From assembly GCF_900102315.1 (NCBI RefSeq), contig NZ_FNBL01000001.1, positions 757,841-821,840 on the forward strand: DNA of 64,000 nucleotides. Reading direction: 5' to 3'. The notes beneath the pieces were generated by a model that did no database searches, was not told the DNA's origin, and worked only from the letters and a program-made list of their open reading frames with translations. Of this stretch, positions 50,928 to 58,271 are shown piece after piece. Numbering within the stretch: position 1 is the first letter of the stretch; every line of letters begins with the position of its first letter. The stretch comes from Celeribacter baekdonensis. GTDB lineage: Bacteria > Pseudomonadota > Alphaproteobacteria > Rhodobacterales > Rhodobacteraceae. A program made the translations under genes and the position numbers.

Positions 50928-53293
50928 CACTTCAACTCCTTGATATTGGTGGGCCGTGCGAGCTTGGCGGGTTTCTGGACGGCTGGCGCCTTACCAGCAG
51001 GCGCGGCCACGTGATCGGTATCTACCGGCGAGGCGAGGCGTTCGTCGGAACCTGTGTCAGAACTGTGACTGCCGGGGTCGTCAAATGGTGCAGCCGGTTC
51101 CGCATTCGCGACGCCATCGATAACGGACGCGCCTGCACCGATCTTGAACGCCGTCGCATCTTTTCCGAGGCTGGTGATTGCATCCGGAGCGGTTGTCCCA
51201 GCCAACGTTTCCGACCGGGCCATCCGAGCACCGGCGAATACGACTTTTGCCATCGCCTTGCACTCTTCGACGGTAGTGTAGCTGCGCGGCAGTTCGTGTT
51301 CGACGCCGATCGACGAGATGTCCTCGAAGCGACGCATTTTAACGGCCATCAGGCGGTCGTGGTAGATTTCGGTAACCTCAGGCTCCTCGCGTCGGTACTC
51401 CGCCATGAGCTGCAACACTTCGCCGAGGGTCATATCGGCGAAAACTGTCATCTGCAGGTGGACTTCGATGGGATCAGGTTCTCCGGGCATCAGCACCGTG
51501 GCAAACTTCAGGTCATCCGGATCCACGAAAACTTTTACCTTTCCCTTGAAGCGATTATTTTCCCGAGCGTGTTGGAGCTGGTCGGAATTGAACCAGATTC
51601 CCTCAAACACCCGGACGCCGTCATCAGTGGGAGTGGTGCTGGCCTCCCACCCAAGGTGAATTCGCCGGGTGTTCGGATCCGGCATCCTCACCTGCCTCCG
51701 AGCCACATTGATCGCGTCGTACACATCGCGAGGACGGCGACCACCCATGCCGACGCCATAGTTACGCTCGAAAGGATATTCGTCGACCAGATACCTAGTA
51801 AGCATTCCATAGAGCAGCTCTACGTCGACCACCCCATTCTTGATGGCGTCATAGCCCGGAATGTCCCCAGGGCGTCGTCCGGTGTAGCCAGGCATTACCT
51901 TGAAGAACCGTGACTCGAGCGTCCCAAAGAGACGTTCATCATGCGCCCGGTCTTTCGGAGAGTAAGTTCGCGTGATGCCATTAATGGTGCCCATCCCCAT
52001 CAGAGCTTTGATGACCGGTACATTGCGAAGTCCGGTTCCGTTGTCGTTGCGCAAAAAGTGAATGCCACAACCCCGTGCCGCTTTATTCATGCAGCCGTAG
52101 CGGCGCTCCTCGCGGGTCTTGTCGCGTGTTGCCATGCGCAGGAGTGCGAGGGTCGCCTCCGCGTTCGGGTTCTCCGCAATAATCCAGGCGAGTGGCATGC
52201 TACTCGCAACATCGAAGAGGATCAGAATGTGCAGCCGTTTGCGGATATACTTATCTGCAGCCTCGTAGGCGTCCTTCTCATCTTGTGAAAGGGTATGCCA
52301 AAAGCCTTTGAGTTTCGCCGCGGCTACCATGGAGAATTTCTGCTCATCCATGCCGCAGAGCTCGCCGATCATCAGGGCGCGAACATCTGTGCTCCCTCTT
52401 CCTCTTTTCCGTTTGGTCTCCCGCATGCCTTCGGTTGCAATCATGTATTCTGTAGGCGTGAGGAGCATATCGCGGTGCCGCGCCAGCGACTTTGCCGCGG
52501 GCACGATCAACTCGGGCAAGTCGTTGATAGTTCGGACTTCGTTCTCCTGGTGGATCAGTGTTTGCAACAGGTCCAGGACGTTTGAAACGCCGGTTTTTTT
52601 CGCATCCAGGCCAATACGTTCCCAGGCCTCAGTCATCAGCTCTCGAAGCCGTGGGCACAGCCGCGGCTTTCGGTTTCCACGGTCATGCCAGAGAGGCACC
52701 AATGCTTCTCTGACCCCACCACCCTCCGAGCCTCCCCCGGAAATCTCCTCCTCTTCTTGTAAGGCCTTAAATCTATTGTAGTAATCCATGATTGTTCGGC
52801 CTTTGTAGAGGATCCAGCCGGTGGTCTTTCCGCCCCCGCGCAGTGGGTTGGTCCGGACTGACTCACCCAAAAGCAGCGTCATTTGCTGCGCGATGAACGC
52901 GCGGGCGTGGTCCTTGTTCAAAGCGCGGCCGGAGGGCTTATACGCAGCGTCCTTCTCTTGCTGCAGAGCAACATAGATATCCGCAGCTTCGCACATGGCT
53001 GCGTGGAAGCGCGCCTGAGCTCTCTGTTGCGAATTGGGCAAAGCTTCGACAGAGGTATATCCGCCAAGACGCAAATTGGGACGATCGCTCGTTGCGGTCG
53101 GGGCGGCATTGATCCTTGCGCCAGGGAGTTTGAGATACTCAACCAGGCGCGCAAATGTAACGACAGTTTCTACACCGTCCTCGAGGCGAACCATAGAATA
53201 TCCGACGTCCGTGGTGCCCGTGACCACCATAGGACGATGCAACAGAGAAACTTCGGAACCGGGCGGGAAATTGTAGCGTGGGGCCGTGGTCAT
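50927..53293 (-). CDS. tnsB: TnsB/TniA-type DDE transposase
   Basis: The 788-residue transposase has a Mu-type integrase core. Catalytic acidic residues are probably D316 (C-G-M-D-E-Q-K-F), D417 (L-R-N-D-N-G-T-G) and E453 (H-D-E-R-L-F-G-T-L), with 35 residues between the last two as in D35E enzymes. A beta-barrel follows (about 540-620), then a low-complexity tail with A-P-A-G-K-A-P that would contact TnsC. ATG 53293 overlaps the tnsA stop by four bases. The core looks intact, so the element may be active. Confidence 0.92.
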   Translation of the reverse strand: MTTAPRYNFPPGSEVSLLHRPMVVTGTTDVGYSMVRLEDGVETVVTFARLVEYLKLPGARINAAPTATSDRPNLRLGGYTSVEALPNSQQRAQARFHAAMCEAADIYVALQQEKDAAYKPSGRALNKDHARAFIAQQMTLLLGESVRTNPLRGGGKTTGWILYKGRTIMDYYNRFKALQEEEEISGGGSEGGGVREALVPLWHDRGNRKPRLCPRLRELMTEAWERIGLDAKKTGVSNVLDLLQTLIHQENEVRTINDLPELIVPAAKSLARHRDMLLTPTEYMIATEGMRETKRKRGRGSTDVRALMIGELCGMDEQKFSMVAAAKLKGFWHTLSQDEKDAYEAADKYIRKRLHILILFDVASSMPLAWIIAENPNAEATLALLRMATRDKTREERRYGCMNKAARGCGIHFLRNDNGTGLRNVPVIKALMGMGTINGITRTYSPKDRAHDERLFGTLESRFFKVMPGYTGRRPGDIPGYDAIKNGVVDVELLYGMLTRYLVDEYPFERNYGVGMGGRRPRDVYDAINVARRQVRMPDPNTRRIHLGWEASTTPTDDGVRVFEGIWFNSDQLQHARENNRFKGKVKVFVDPDDLKFATVLMPGEPDPIEVHLQMTVFADMTLGEVLQLMAEYRREEPEVTEIYHDRLMAVKMRRFEDISSIGVEHELPRSYTTVEECKAMAKVVFAGARMARSETLAGTTAPDAITSLGKDATAFKIGAGASVIDGVANAEPAAPFDDPGSHSSDTGSDERLASPVDTDHVAAPAGKAPAVQKPAKLARPTNIKELK

Positions 53294-54069
53294 GCCGCGA
53301 CCCCAATCTGCGAATACTCCCAGAGAACATGGTCCAGGTTCGCGTGGAGCAGGCCACGTGCAACCAGTCGGTAGCAAGCTTGAAACGCGCGATCTTGCGA
53401 AATCGGCACGTGCGGAAAAAGATCCTGCATATAGTAGAGAGTCCGCAGCCGACGGGCGGTTTCCAGAACGAGGGTGTCTGCCTCTTCATCCTCATCAAAG
53501 AACAAAAGGTACATGCGGGACAGGTTCTCACGACGCTGTCGCGTGTAATCGTTAGCATTCACGACAATCAGATCATCAGCTGCATCCTCCGGGGTTGCAG
53601 CGATCACTTCCTGAATGTCCCGCGTGGTATGTGGCTTCTGAAGGCTGCCCTCATGGCGAACAAACACGAGGCGCCGATGCCCGGACCGGAATGTCACAAG
53701 CAAATCATGGGTGTAGTCCCGGGGTTTGCCTTCCGAGTCGGTGTAGGTGACCTCGACAGGCTGGAAATGCAAATCATAGACATCTTGGGACATAAGGTAC
53801 TGCATAGAAACCACCGCTTCTGCGGCACTTTCTGCAATCCCCACCTTGGGCATGTTGTTGTTCGCCTCCGTGCGATAGGGGATGAACACCTTGTGGCTGC
53901 TGTTGCTTCGGGAGCTCGGATTGCGCACCCCATCAAACGGCAGGACATCATGGATTTCCCCCAATTCGATCTCATCCATTTTGGGGAGCGTCTTGGGGGC
54001 GTAGAGCCACGTGTCGTTGTCTTTGACCATTTCGATATGGTCGGAATAGTTTCGCTTCTTGCGGGTCAT
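53290..54069 (-). CDS. tnsA: TnsA-like transposon endonuclease
   Basis: The 259-residue protein (ATG 54069, preceded by GAGAGGCG) has the TnsA nuclease pattern: E80 and E84 in A-E-S-A-A-E-A-V, Q-P at about 103-104, D122 in Y-T-H-D-L-L-V, then L-V-F-V-R-H-E. The position of the usual catalytic lysine (E-V-K) holds R138, so cleavage activity is uncertain. TnsA cuts the 5' ends so the element moves by cut-and-paste. It overlaps tnsB by four bases. A cluster of GCGAAA repeats lies upstream (54595-54687). Confidence 0.87.
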   Translation of the reverse strand: MTRKKRNYSDHIEMVKDNDTWLYAPKTLPKMDEIELGEIHDVLPFDGVRNPSSRSNSSHKVFIPYRTEANNNMPKVGIAESAAEAVVSMQYLMSQDVYDLHFQPVEVTYTDSEGKPRDYTHDLLVTFRSGHRRLVFVRHEGSLQKPHTTRDIQEVIAATPEDAADDLIVVNANDYTRQRRENLSRMYLLFFDEDEEADTLVLETARRLRTLYYMQDLFPHVPISQDRAFQACYRLVARGLLHANLDHVLWEYSQIGVAA

Positions 54070-54805
54070 TTTATCGCCTCTCAGCTGCCAGCAGCTTCCC
54101 AAGTGGGGCGTTGCCGGATTCTTTGTTCGTATCCCGAGCGTTGGACGGTCTGTCCGTGGCTCGCTGTTGTCCGGAACCCGTGGCGGTAGAAAATCAGGCA
54201 GCTAGAATGCTGCGGACAGATGTCTCCGGCTACGCCCTGACGGAGCGCATTGGATGTTCCAGGAATGTTGATGTCGGTCTTGTCTGCTGACCAAGCTCAT
54301 GAATGCTGTGTGTATGAGCGATCCCCAGCAGAAGTGCCGGGCTTCAGAGAGGATCGGCGACAGACCATTCATCCGTTGAAATCACGGACATCCGAGGCTA
54401 TCTTACCCGTATGTACTGACCGGGCTTTGATCCTGTCTCTGGAGGCCACCGTCTTGCGAGGGCGGGGGCCTCCTACATCTCGCTGTATTGATCTCCTTTC
54501 GACCTTTCGTGCGACGCCGCAGGCCATAGAGCTGGCTGCCGCCTGTTTGATAAGCATGCCCGAAGGGAGCCTTCAAGGCATTGATTTAAATGGTAAAAGC
54601 GAAAAACTCTGCAAGTTCGTTTTTCGCAATCTTTTTTAGGGCTCCGTTCCTTCGTTTCGCATGTGACGTCCTCGGTTTTCGCAAACAACCTCCTTCTGGA
54701 AATCAAGTAGGGGCTGGCCTGCAGCTTTCACAGGGCCGTAAGCGCTTCAGGATGTCGGAATTTATACACTTCGCTCAGGTTGGACTGTTTCCGGATCGAC
54801 CAAAT
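54070..54805. other. Spacer upstream of tnsA with no confident gene
   Basis: These 736 bases hold the candidate transposon end (54595-54687) and otherwise nothing I recognise. A plus-strand frame of 129 codons (54250-54639) is open but has no motif, no ribosome site and runs into the repeat cluster; I do not call it a gene. The tnsA promoter should lie here. Confidence 0.55.
54595..54687 (-). repeat. Candidate Tn7-like right end: four GCGAAA-type repeats
   Basis: Reading inward on the minus strand the end would start TGTTTGCGAAAACCGAG (54687-54671), followed by ATGCGAAACGAAGG (54662-54649) and ATTGCGAAAAACGAACTTGC (54630-54611), then an inverted copy AAAAGCGAAAAACTC (54595-54609). A terminal TGT, repeated transposase sites within about 90 bases, and position upstream of tnsA match the right-end layout of Tn7-like elements. 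The partner end was not found with certainty. Confidence 0.6.
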
Positions 54806-55347
54806 CTAGTCTTCGTCAAAACCGTAGTGTGCTCTGAGATCGTCCAGCCGATCCTCCAGATAGTGTGTAATGTCCATTTCGTTCACACAAACCATGCCCC
54901 CCCAAAAGCCACCATACAGCTTTGAGAGCTCCCTAAGCATTGAGGACCGTGGTTGCGTGCGGGACCGTAGGAGAGCTTCGTTACCTTTCCGAACCTCTGT
55001 ACCGTTTGGATTTCCGTGCGCCCTGCAGCCATGGTCACGATGAGGAACTCCGCCCCCAGCATACATGATTTCAGACCCACTTTTCGCCTCGCCATAGGCG
55101 TTGATGACCATTGCGAAAATTGATGGCTGCAATGGGCGCATTCATACAAATTACGCTCTTTGATCAGCCAAAATTTTTTACTCCGACACCTCGGGCAGTC
55201 CCGTCCTTCGGGCCACAGGAGGGCCTCCATGCGCTCAACACACTCGATTTCCGTGACGAATAACGAATCGATTCCCCCCTCCGGGAGGCCCGTGCTGAGC
55301 AGTTTCCAATGCTCACGAGTGGCCTGTGGGGAAACGCTCTTCAACAT
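54806..55347 (-). pseudogene. Remnant of an IS1595-type transposase (N-terminal zinc ribbon)
   Basis: The frame 55347-54883 starts with an IS1595-like region: E-C-V-E-R-M-E-A-L-L-W-P-E-G-R-D-C-P-R-C then Y-E-C-A-H-C-S-H-Q-F-S, a C-x2-C...C-x2-C zinc ribbon. Homology-like text then moves between frames (a second frame 55141-54806 ends in L-R-A-H-Y-G-F-D-E-D), and the catalytic DDE part is missing. It looks like a decayed, truncated IS. A short zinc-ribbon protein made from the first frame cannot be excluded. Confidence 0.65.
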
Positions 55348-55432
55348 GCAGTGCCTACTATGCTGACATACTGCTGTTGAGACTTGACCAGGTCCACTAT
55401 GCGGGCGCGTGGCGCCGACGACCGAACACAGA

Positions 55433-55470
55433 GGCGCACAGCCTTATCGCATGGCATATGGCTGTGCGCC
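55433..55470. repeat. Inverted repeat, 11-base arms
   Basis: GGCGCACAGCC and GGCTGTGCGCC are perfect arms around a 16-base loop, in the 286-base spacer between the IS remnant and the protease gene. No T-run follows on either strand. Purpose unknown. Confidence 0.5.
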
Positions 55471-55564
55471 TTCTCCAACTTCGGCGCGCGATGTGCGTCC
55501 ATGCGATGGCGCTGATGATCTGGCCATGTTGTTCTCATGGGGCGAGGGTAAGATTGATCGAGTT

Positions 55565-55611
55565 GGATGTCATCAGGGATCGATGGCCTGCTCGCAGCCC
55601 TGATGACATCC
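55565..55611 (-). terminator. Perfect 14-base hairpin after the FtsH-like gene
   Basis: GGATGTCATCAGGG and CCCTGATGACATCC pair perfectly around a 19-base loop, 23 bases after the protease stop on the minus strand. A T-run is missing, so it may be a weak terminator or mRNA-end stabiliser. Confidence 0.45.
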
Positions 55612-55633
55612 TGTGTTTAACATGGCCAGCTCA

Positions 55634-57742
55634 TTACCGCATGGCTGACGTACCCCTTTCCTGAACGGGAACTCTCGCCAGGTACCGATCAAGGTCATCC
55701 CCATAGAGTACCTTTGTCTGGGCGAGGTAGCTGGCCATCTCGACCAATACATCCCGGTGTTCAACGAGGAGGTTTCTGGCCGTGGTCTCTGCGCTCTGGA
55801 GGAGTTCTGCGACCTCTGGCAAGTGGCCGGAAACAGCTTCGCGCACCGATGATGGAGAGCCTGCTGGTGCCAGCCAGATCGGTCCGAGACTACCCATTCC
55901 AAATGAGCAAATCTGATTAGACGCCGAACGAGTTGCCTTCGCAATATCGCTATCGACCACCCCTCCCGACCCAACTACAATGGACCCATAGAGCAGACGC
56001 TCGGCTTCCCGCCCCGCCAGCGCGACGCACCGAGAGAGGTGAAGGTCGTTCTCTGTCTGCAGGACTCTCGTGACGGCAACCTTACACTCGCCACCCGAAC
56101 TGCCAATGCGGGCATACTCTATCGACCCGGCAGTCAGCGCAGTCGCGACGATCGCGTGCCCGCATTCATGGACTGCGAGCCGAAGCCATTCTTCATCCGA
56201 CATCTTAGGCGCATCACCTTCAAGTGCCGCGAGGACATCATCAGTTGTCATCGCACGGTTACCCCGCCGCGCAGTTGCGCCAGCCAGGCGAACTGCGGCG
56301 GCACAATCTGCCCCTGTTCGCCCAAGTGCCGCCGCGGCGCATGCAGTCAGATCAATCCCCGATGCAATGCCTCCAAGGTGTTGTCCAAGGATGACCTCAA
56401 GATCCTCGAAGGTGGGAAGGCCGATCTCGACCACCACATCAAACCGCCCAGCGCGACGGATCGCTGGGTCGACGAATTTCAAATGATTGCAAGCTCCAAC
56501 GACGATCACCCCTTCACGGTCGGAGATCCCGTCAAGCTTCTCTAGCAATGCTGCGATGGCTTTGACGTCATAAGAGTCATTGCGCCCGTCCCCACTAAGA
56601 TCCGTTCGCGTATAGAAGGAATCGACTTCATCGATGAAGAGAATGGACGGTGCCTCGCGCTTGGCTTCGTCGAAACTCTTCTCCATCGCGGTCAGAAAGT
56701 GACTTAAAGACCCGGCTTTTTGCCACTGATTGTAGCTGGCGACCACCAAGTGAACGCCAGCTTCGCCGGCGAGAGACCGCGCCAGCTCTGTTTTGCCTGT
56801 CCCTGCGGGCCCGGCAATGAGTAGGCCACGTGGTACGGCGTTCCACGAAAGCAGTCCCGCCTGCCAATCGCGAAGTGCTCCCAGCGCGTCTTGCGCTGCG
56901 ACCTTAGCGGCGCCGAGACCAACCAGGTCATTCAGCGGCACGACAGAACTGGGGCGCCAAAGTTTTGGTTCGGTCGAAGCCTCTTCATCCAAGCTCTGCT
57001 CCACGTATCGAGCGATCATCATCGGTACGACGTTGGGATCGCTCTGGCGAAAAGCGAGGACCACGCAGTCTATGTCACCCGGGGGCACAGCGCTCAGGTC
57101 TGGTACTCGAGATGCCAATTCTTCGATCTGCCCATCGGTCAACTCTGGGTACCTAATCGCAAATAGAACGGGCAGAACCTCGCGTTCAATACCCCCGATA
57201 GACACAACATTGGCGTCAAACATTGCGACTGCGGGATGCAGATCGTCGAGCGACGATGTCAGAAAGACGATGGGGTCGTCATTGCGTGTCATCGCGTCTA
57301 CGAGGCCATGCTCGAACGACGCGCGGCGCGGGTCCAGATTTGAGGCTCGTATCATTCGGAGTACATGGTGCGGTTCGCTCCTGGTGTCCCAGCTGAACTC
57401 AAAGTGATCTGGTAGGAGGCGTTTCCACGACCACGAGACGCGATGGGCGTCCAACGATGTATGCACGATCGTCGTGGCGCCTCGCTGCCAGATGTCGGCG
57501 ATATCCCCGGACTGAACACAGGCTTTTGCAACGAGGCAAAGTGCGGCAACCTGGGTTAAAGGCAGATCCTCTCCCGCAAGGTTACGGAAATCCAGTGCGC
57601 CCGACGCGGACGGAGCCGAGACGCCAGCCACACCGCCCTCGCTGCCGTTTTCCTCTTCAGGCGTATGTGCGGCCGCACAGAATCGAACTAGAGCGTCAAA
57701 CACGACGGGGCGCCAATCAGTTTCGGGGTGCTGGGTCTGCAT
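55634..57742 (-). CDS. Soluble FtsH-like AAA+ / M41 zinc metalloprotease
   Basis: The 702-residue protein has an unassigned N-terminal region (1-265, no membrane segment), an AAA+ module with Walker A G-P-A-G-T-G-K-T (311-318), Walker B I-L-F-I-D-E-V-D (367-374), sensor G-A-C-N-H and arginine finger R-R-A-G-R-F-D (429-435), and an M41 peptidase domain with H-E-C-G-H at 525-529 and a third ligand candidate D599. FtsH is normally membrane-anchored by two helices; they are absent here. ATG 57742 has AGGAG six bases upstream; the frame is open to 58072 but the extra part is not conserved-looking. It diverges from hsdM. Target unknown. Confidence 0.85.
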   Translation of the reverse strand: MQTQHPETDWRPVVFDALVRFCAAAHTPEEENGSEGGVAGVSAPSASGALDFRNLAGEDLPLTQVAALCLVAKACVQSGDIADIWQRGATTIVHTSLDAHRVSWSWKRLLPDHFEFSWDTRSEPHHVLRMIRASNLDPRRASFEHGLVDAMTRNDDPIVFLTSSLDDLHPAVAMFDANVVSIGGIEREVLPVLFAIRYPELTDGQIEELASRVPDLSAVPPGDIDCVVLAFRQSDPNVVPMMIARYVEQSLDEEASTEPKLWRPSSVVPLNDLVGLGAAKVAAQDALGALRDWQAGLLSWNAVPRGLLIAGPAGTGKTELARSLAGEAGVHLVVASYNQWQKAGSLSHFLTAMEKSFDEAKREAPSILFIDEVDSFYTRTDLSGDGRNDSYDVKAIAALLEKLDGISDREGVIVVGACNHLKFVDPAIRRAGRFDVVVEIGLPTFEDLEVILGQHLGGIASGIDLTACAAAALGRTGADCAAAVRLAGATARRGNRAMTTDDVLAALEGDAPKMSDEEWLRLAVHECGHAIVATALTAGSIEYARIGSSGGECKVAVTRVLQTENDLHLSRCVALAGREAERLLYGSIVVGSGGVVDSDIAKATRSASNQICSFGMGSLGPIWLAPAGSPSSVREAVSGHLPEVAELLQSAETTARNLLVEHRDVLVEMASYLAQTKVLYGDDLDRYLARVPVQERGTSAMR

Positions 57743-58271
57743 ATCAATCTCCTGGGCGAGCGGTATCGTTCGCGTAAGCCGCGTGCATTTCGGTTTCTGG
57801 TATTGGATGGCCACCAACTGGTGGAACATATGAAGAACATACCGCAGTGGCGAGGTCTTAAAAAGCCCCATTTGGAAGCTAACATATTGCGAAAAAAGAA
57901 GGTTTTTTGATTTTCGCGAGCAAGTGCGCCCCTCGTAAAGCGCTGACTCCAAGCCGGATTCTGCGACCTGAAGGGGATTAACGCCTACATTCGTAGAAAC
58001 CTGACGCGAAAAATGGCGTCGTGCGTGTGTGCGAAGGCAGAACGATGGCTGCTTTTCGCACGGGTGATTCACTGGGGGCTCGTCAAAGACATGTTCTCAA
58101 GGGGGGCGCAGCCACGCTCATGGCATGATCGCGACCGTTCCCAAGACGCACGCCAGCGCGGTACGAGGTCTCCGACGGAAGTGGCGGTCAGGCCAGCCGC
58201 TCCGCTGGTTGTTCGTTGCTCTCCGTGCCGAAATACCTCAAGTTGCGAGCAAATCAGACGAGAAGATTCCC
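57743..58271. other. Divergent spacer between the protease and hsdM with GCGAAA motifs
   Basis: These 529 bases have no convincing gene; short open frames lack ribosome sites. Five GCGAA(A)-type motifs occur: ATTGCGAAAAAAGAA (57886-57900), ATTTTCGCGAG (57910-57920), GACGCGAAAAATGG (58003-58016), TGTGCGAAGGCAG (58028-58040) and GCTTTTCGCACG (58051-58062). The first matches a repeat of the transposon end (54616-54630, inverse strand) at 14 of 15 bases. Promoters for both genes should lie here. Confidence 0.6.

Noticed and set aside
54250-54639. Plus-strand 129-codon frame upstream of tnsA, considered as a TniQ or accessory gene
   Set aside because: No zinc-finger or TniQ motif, no ribosome site, and its 3' half coincides with the GCGAAA repeats of the candidate transposon end.
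54998-55010. ACCTCTGT at about 55001 as the partner end with the same five-base flank as the candidate right end
   Set aside because: It lies outside the tns module on the same side as the right end and inside the IS remnant, and no GCGAAA repeats follow it; probably chance.
57743-58072. N-terminal extension of the FtsH-like protease from 58072, considered because it might supply membrane helices
   Set aside because: The extension has no clear pair of membrane segments and a good AGGAG ribosome site marks the ATG at 57742.
58125-58271. Upstream in-frame start for hsdM at 58125
   Set aside because: HsdM proteins begin with the L-x-Q-L-E-x-x-L-F segment, which starts at 58272; the added 49 residues are Arg-rich and unconserved-looking.
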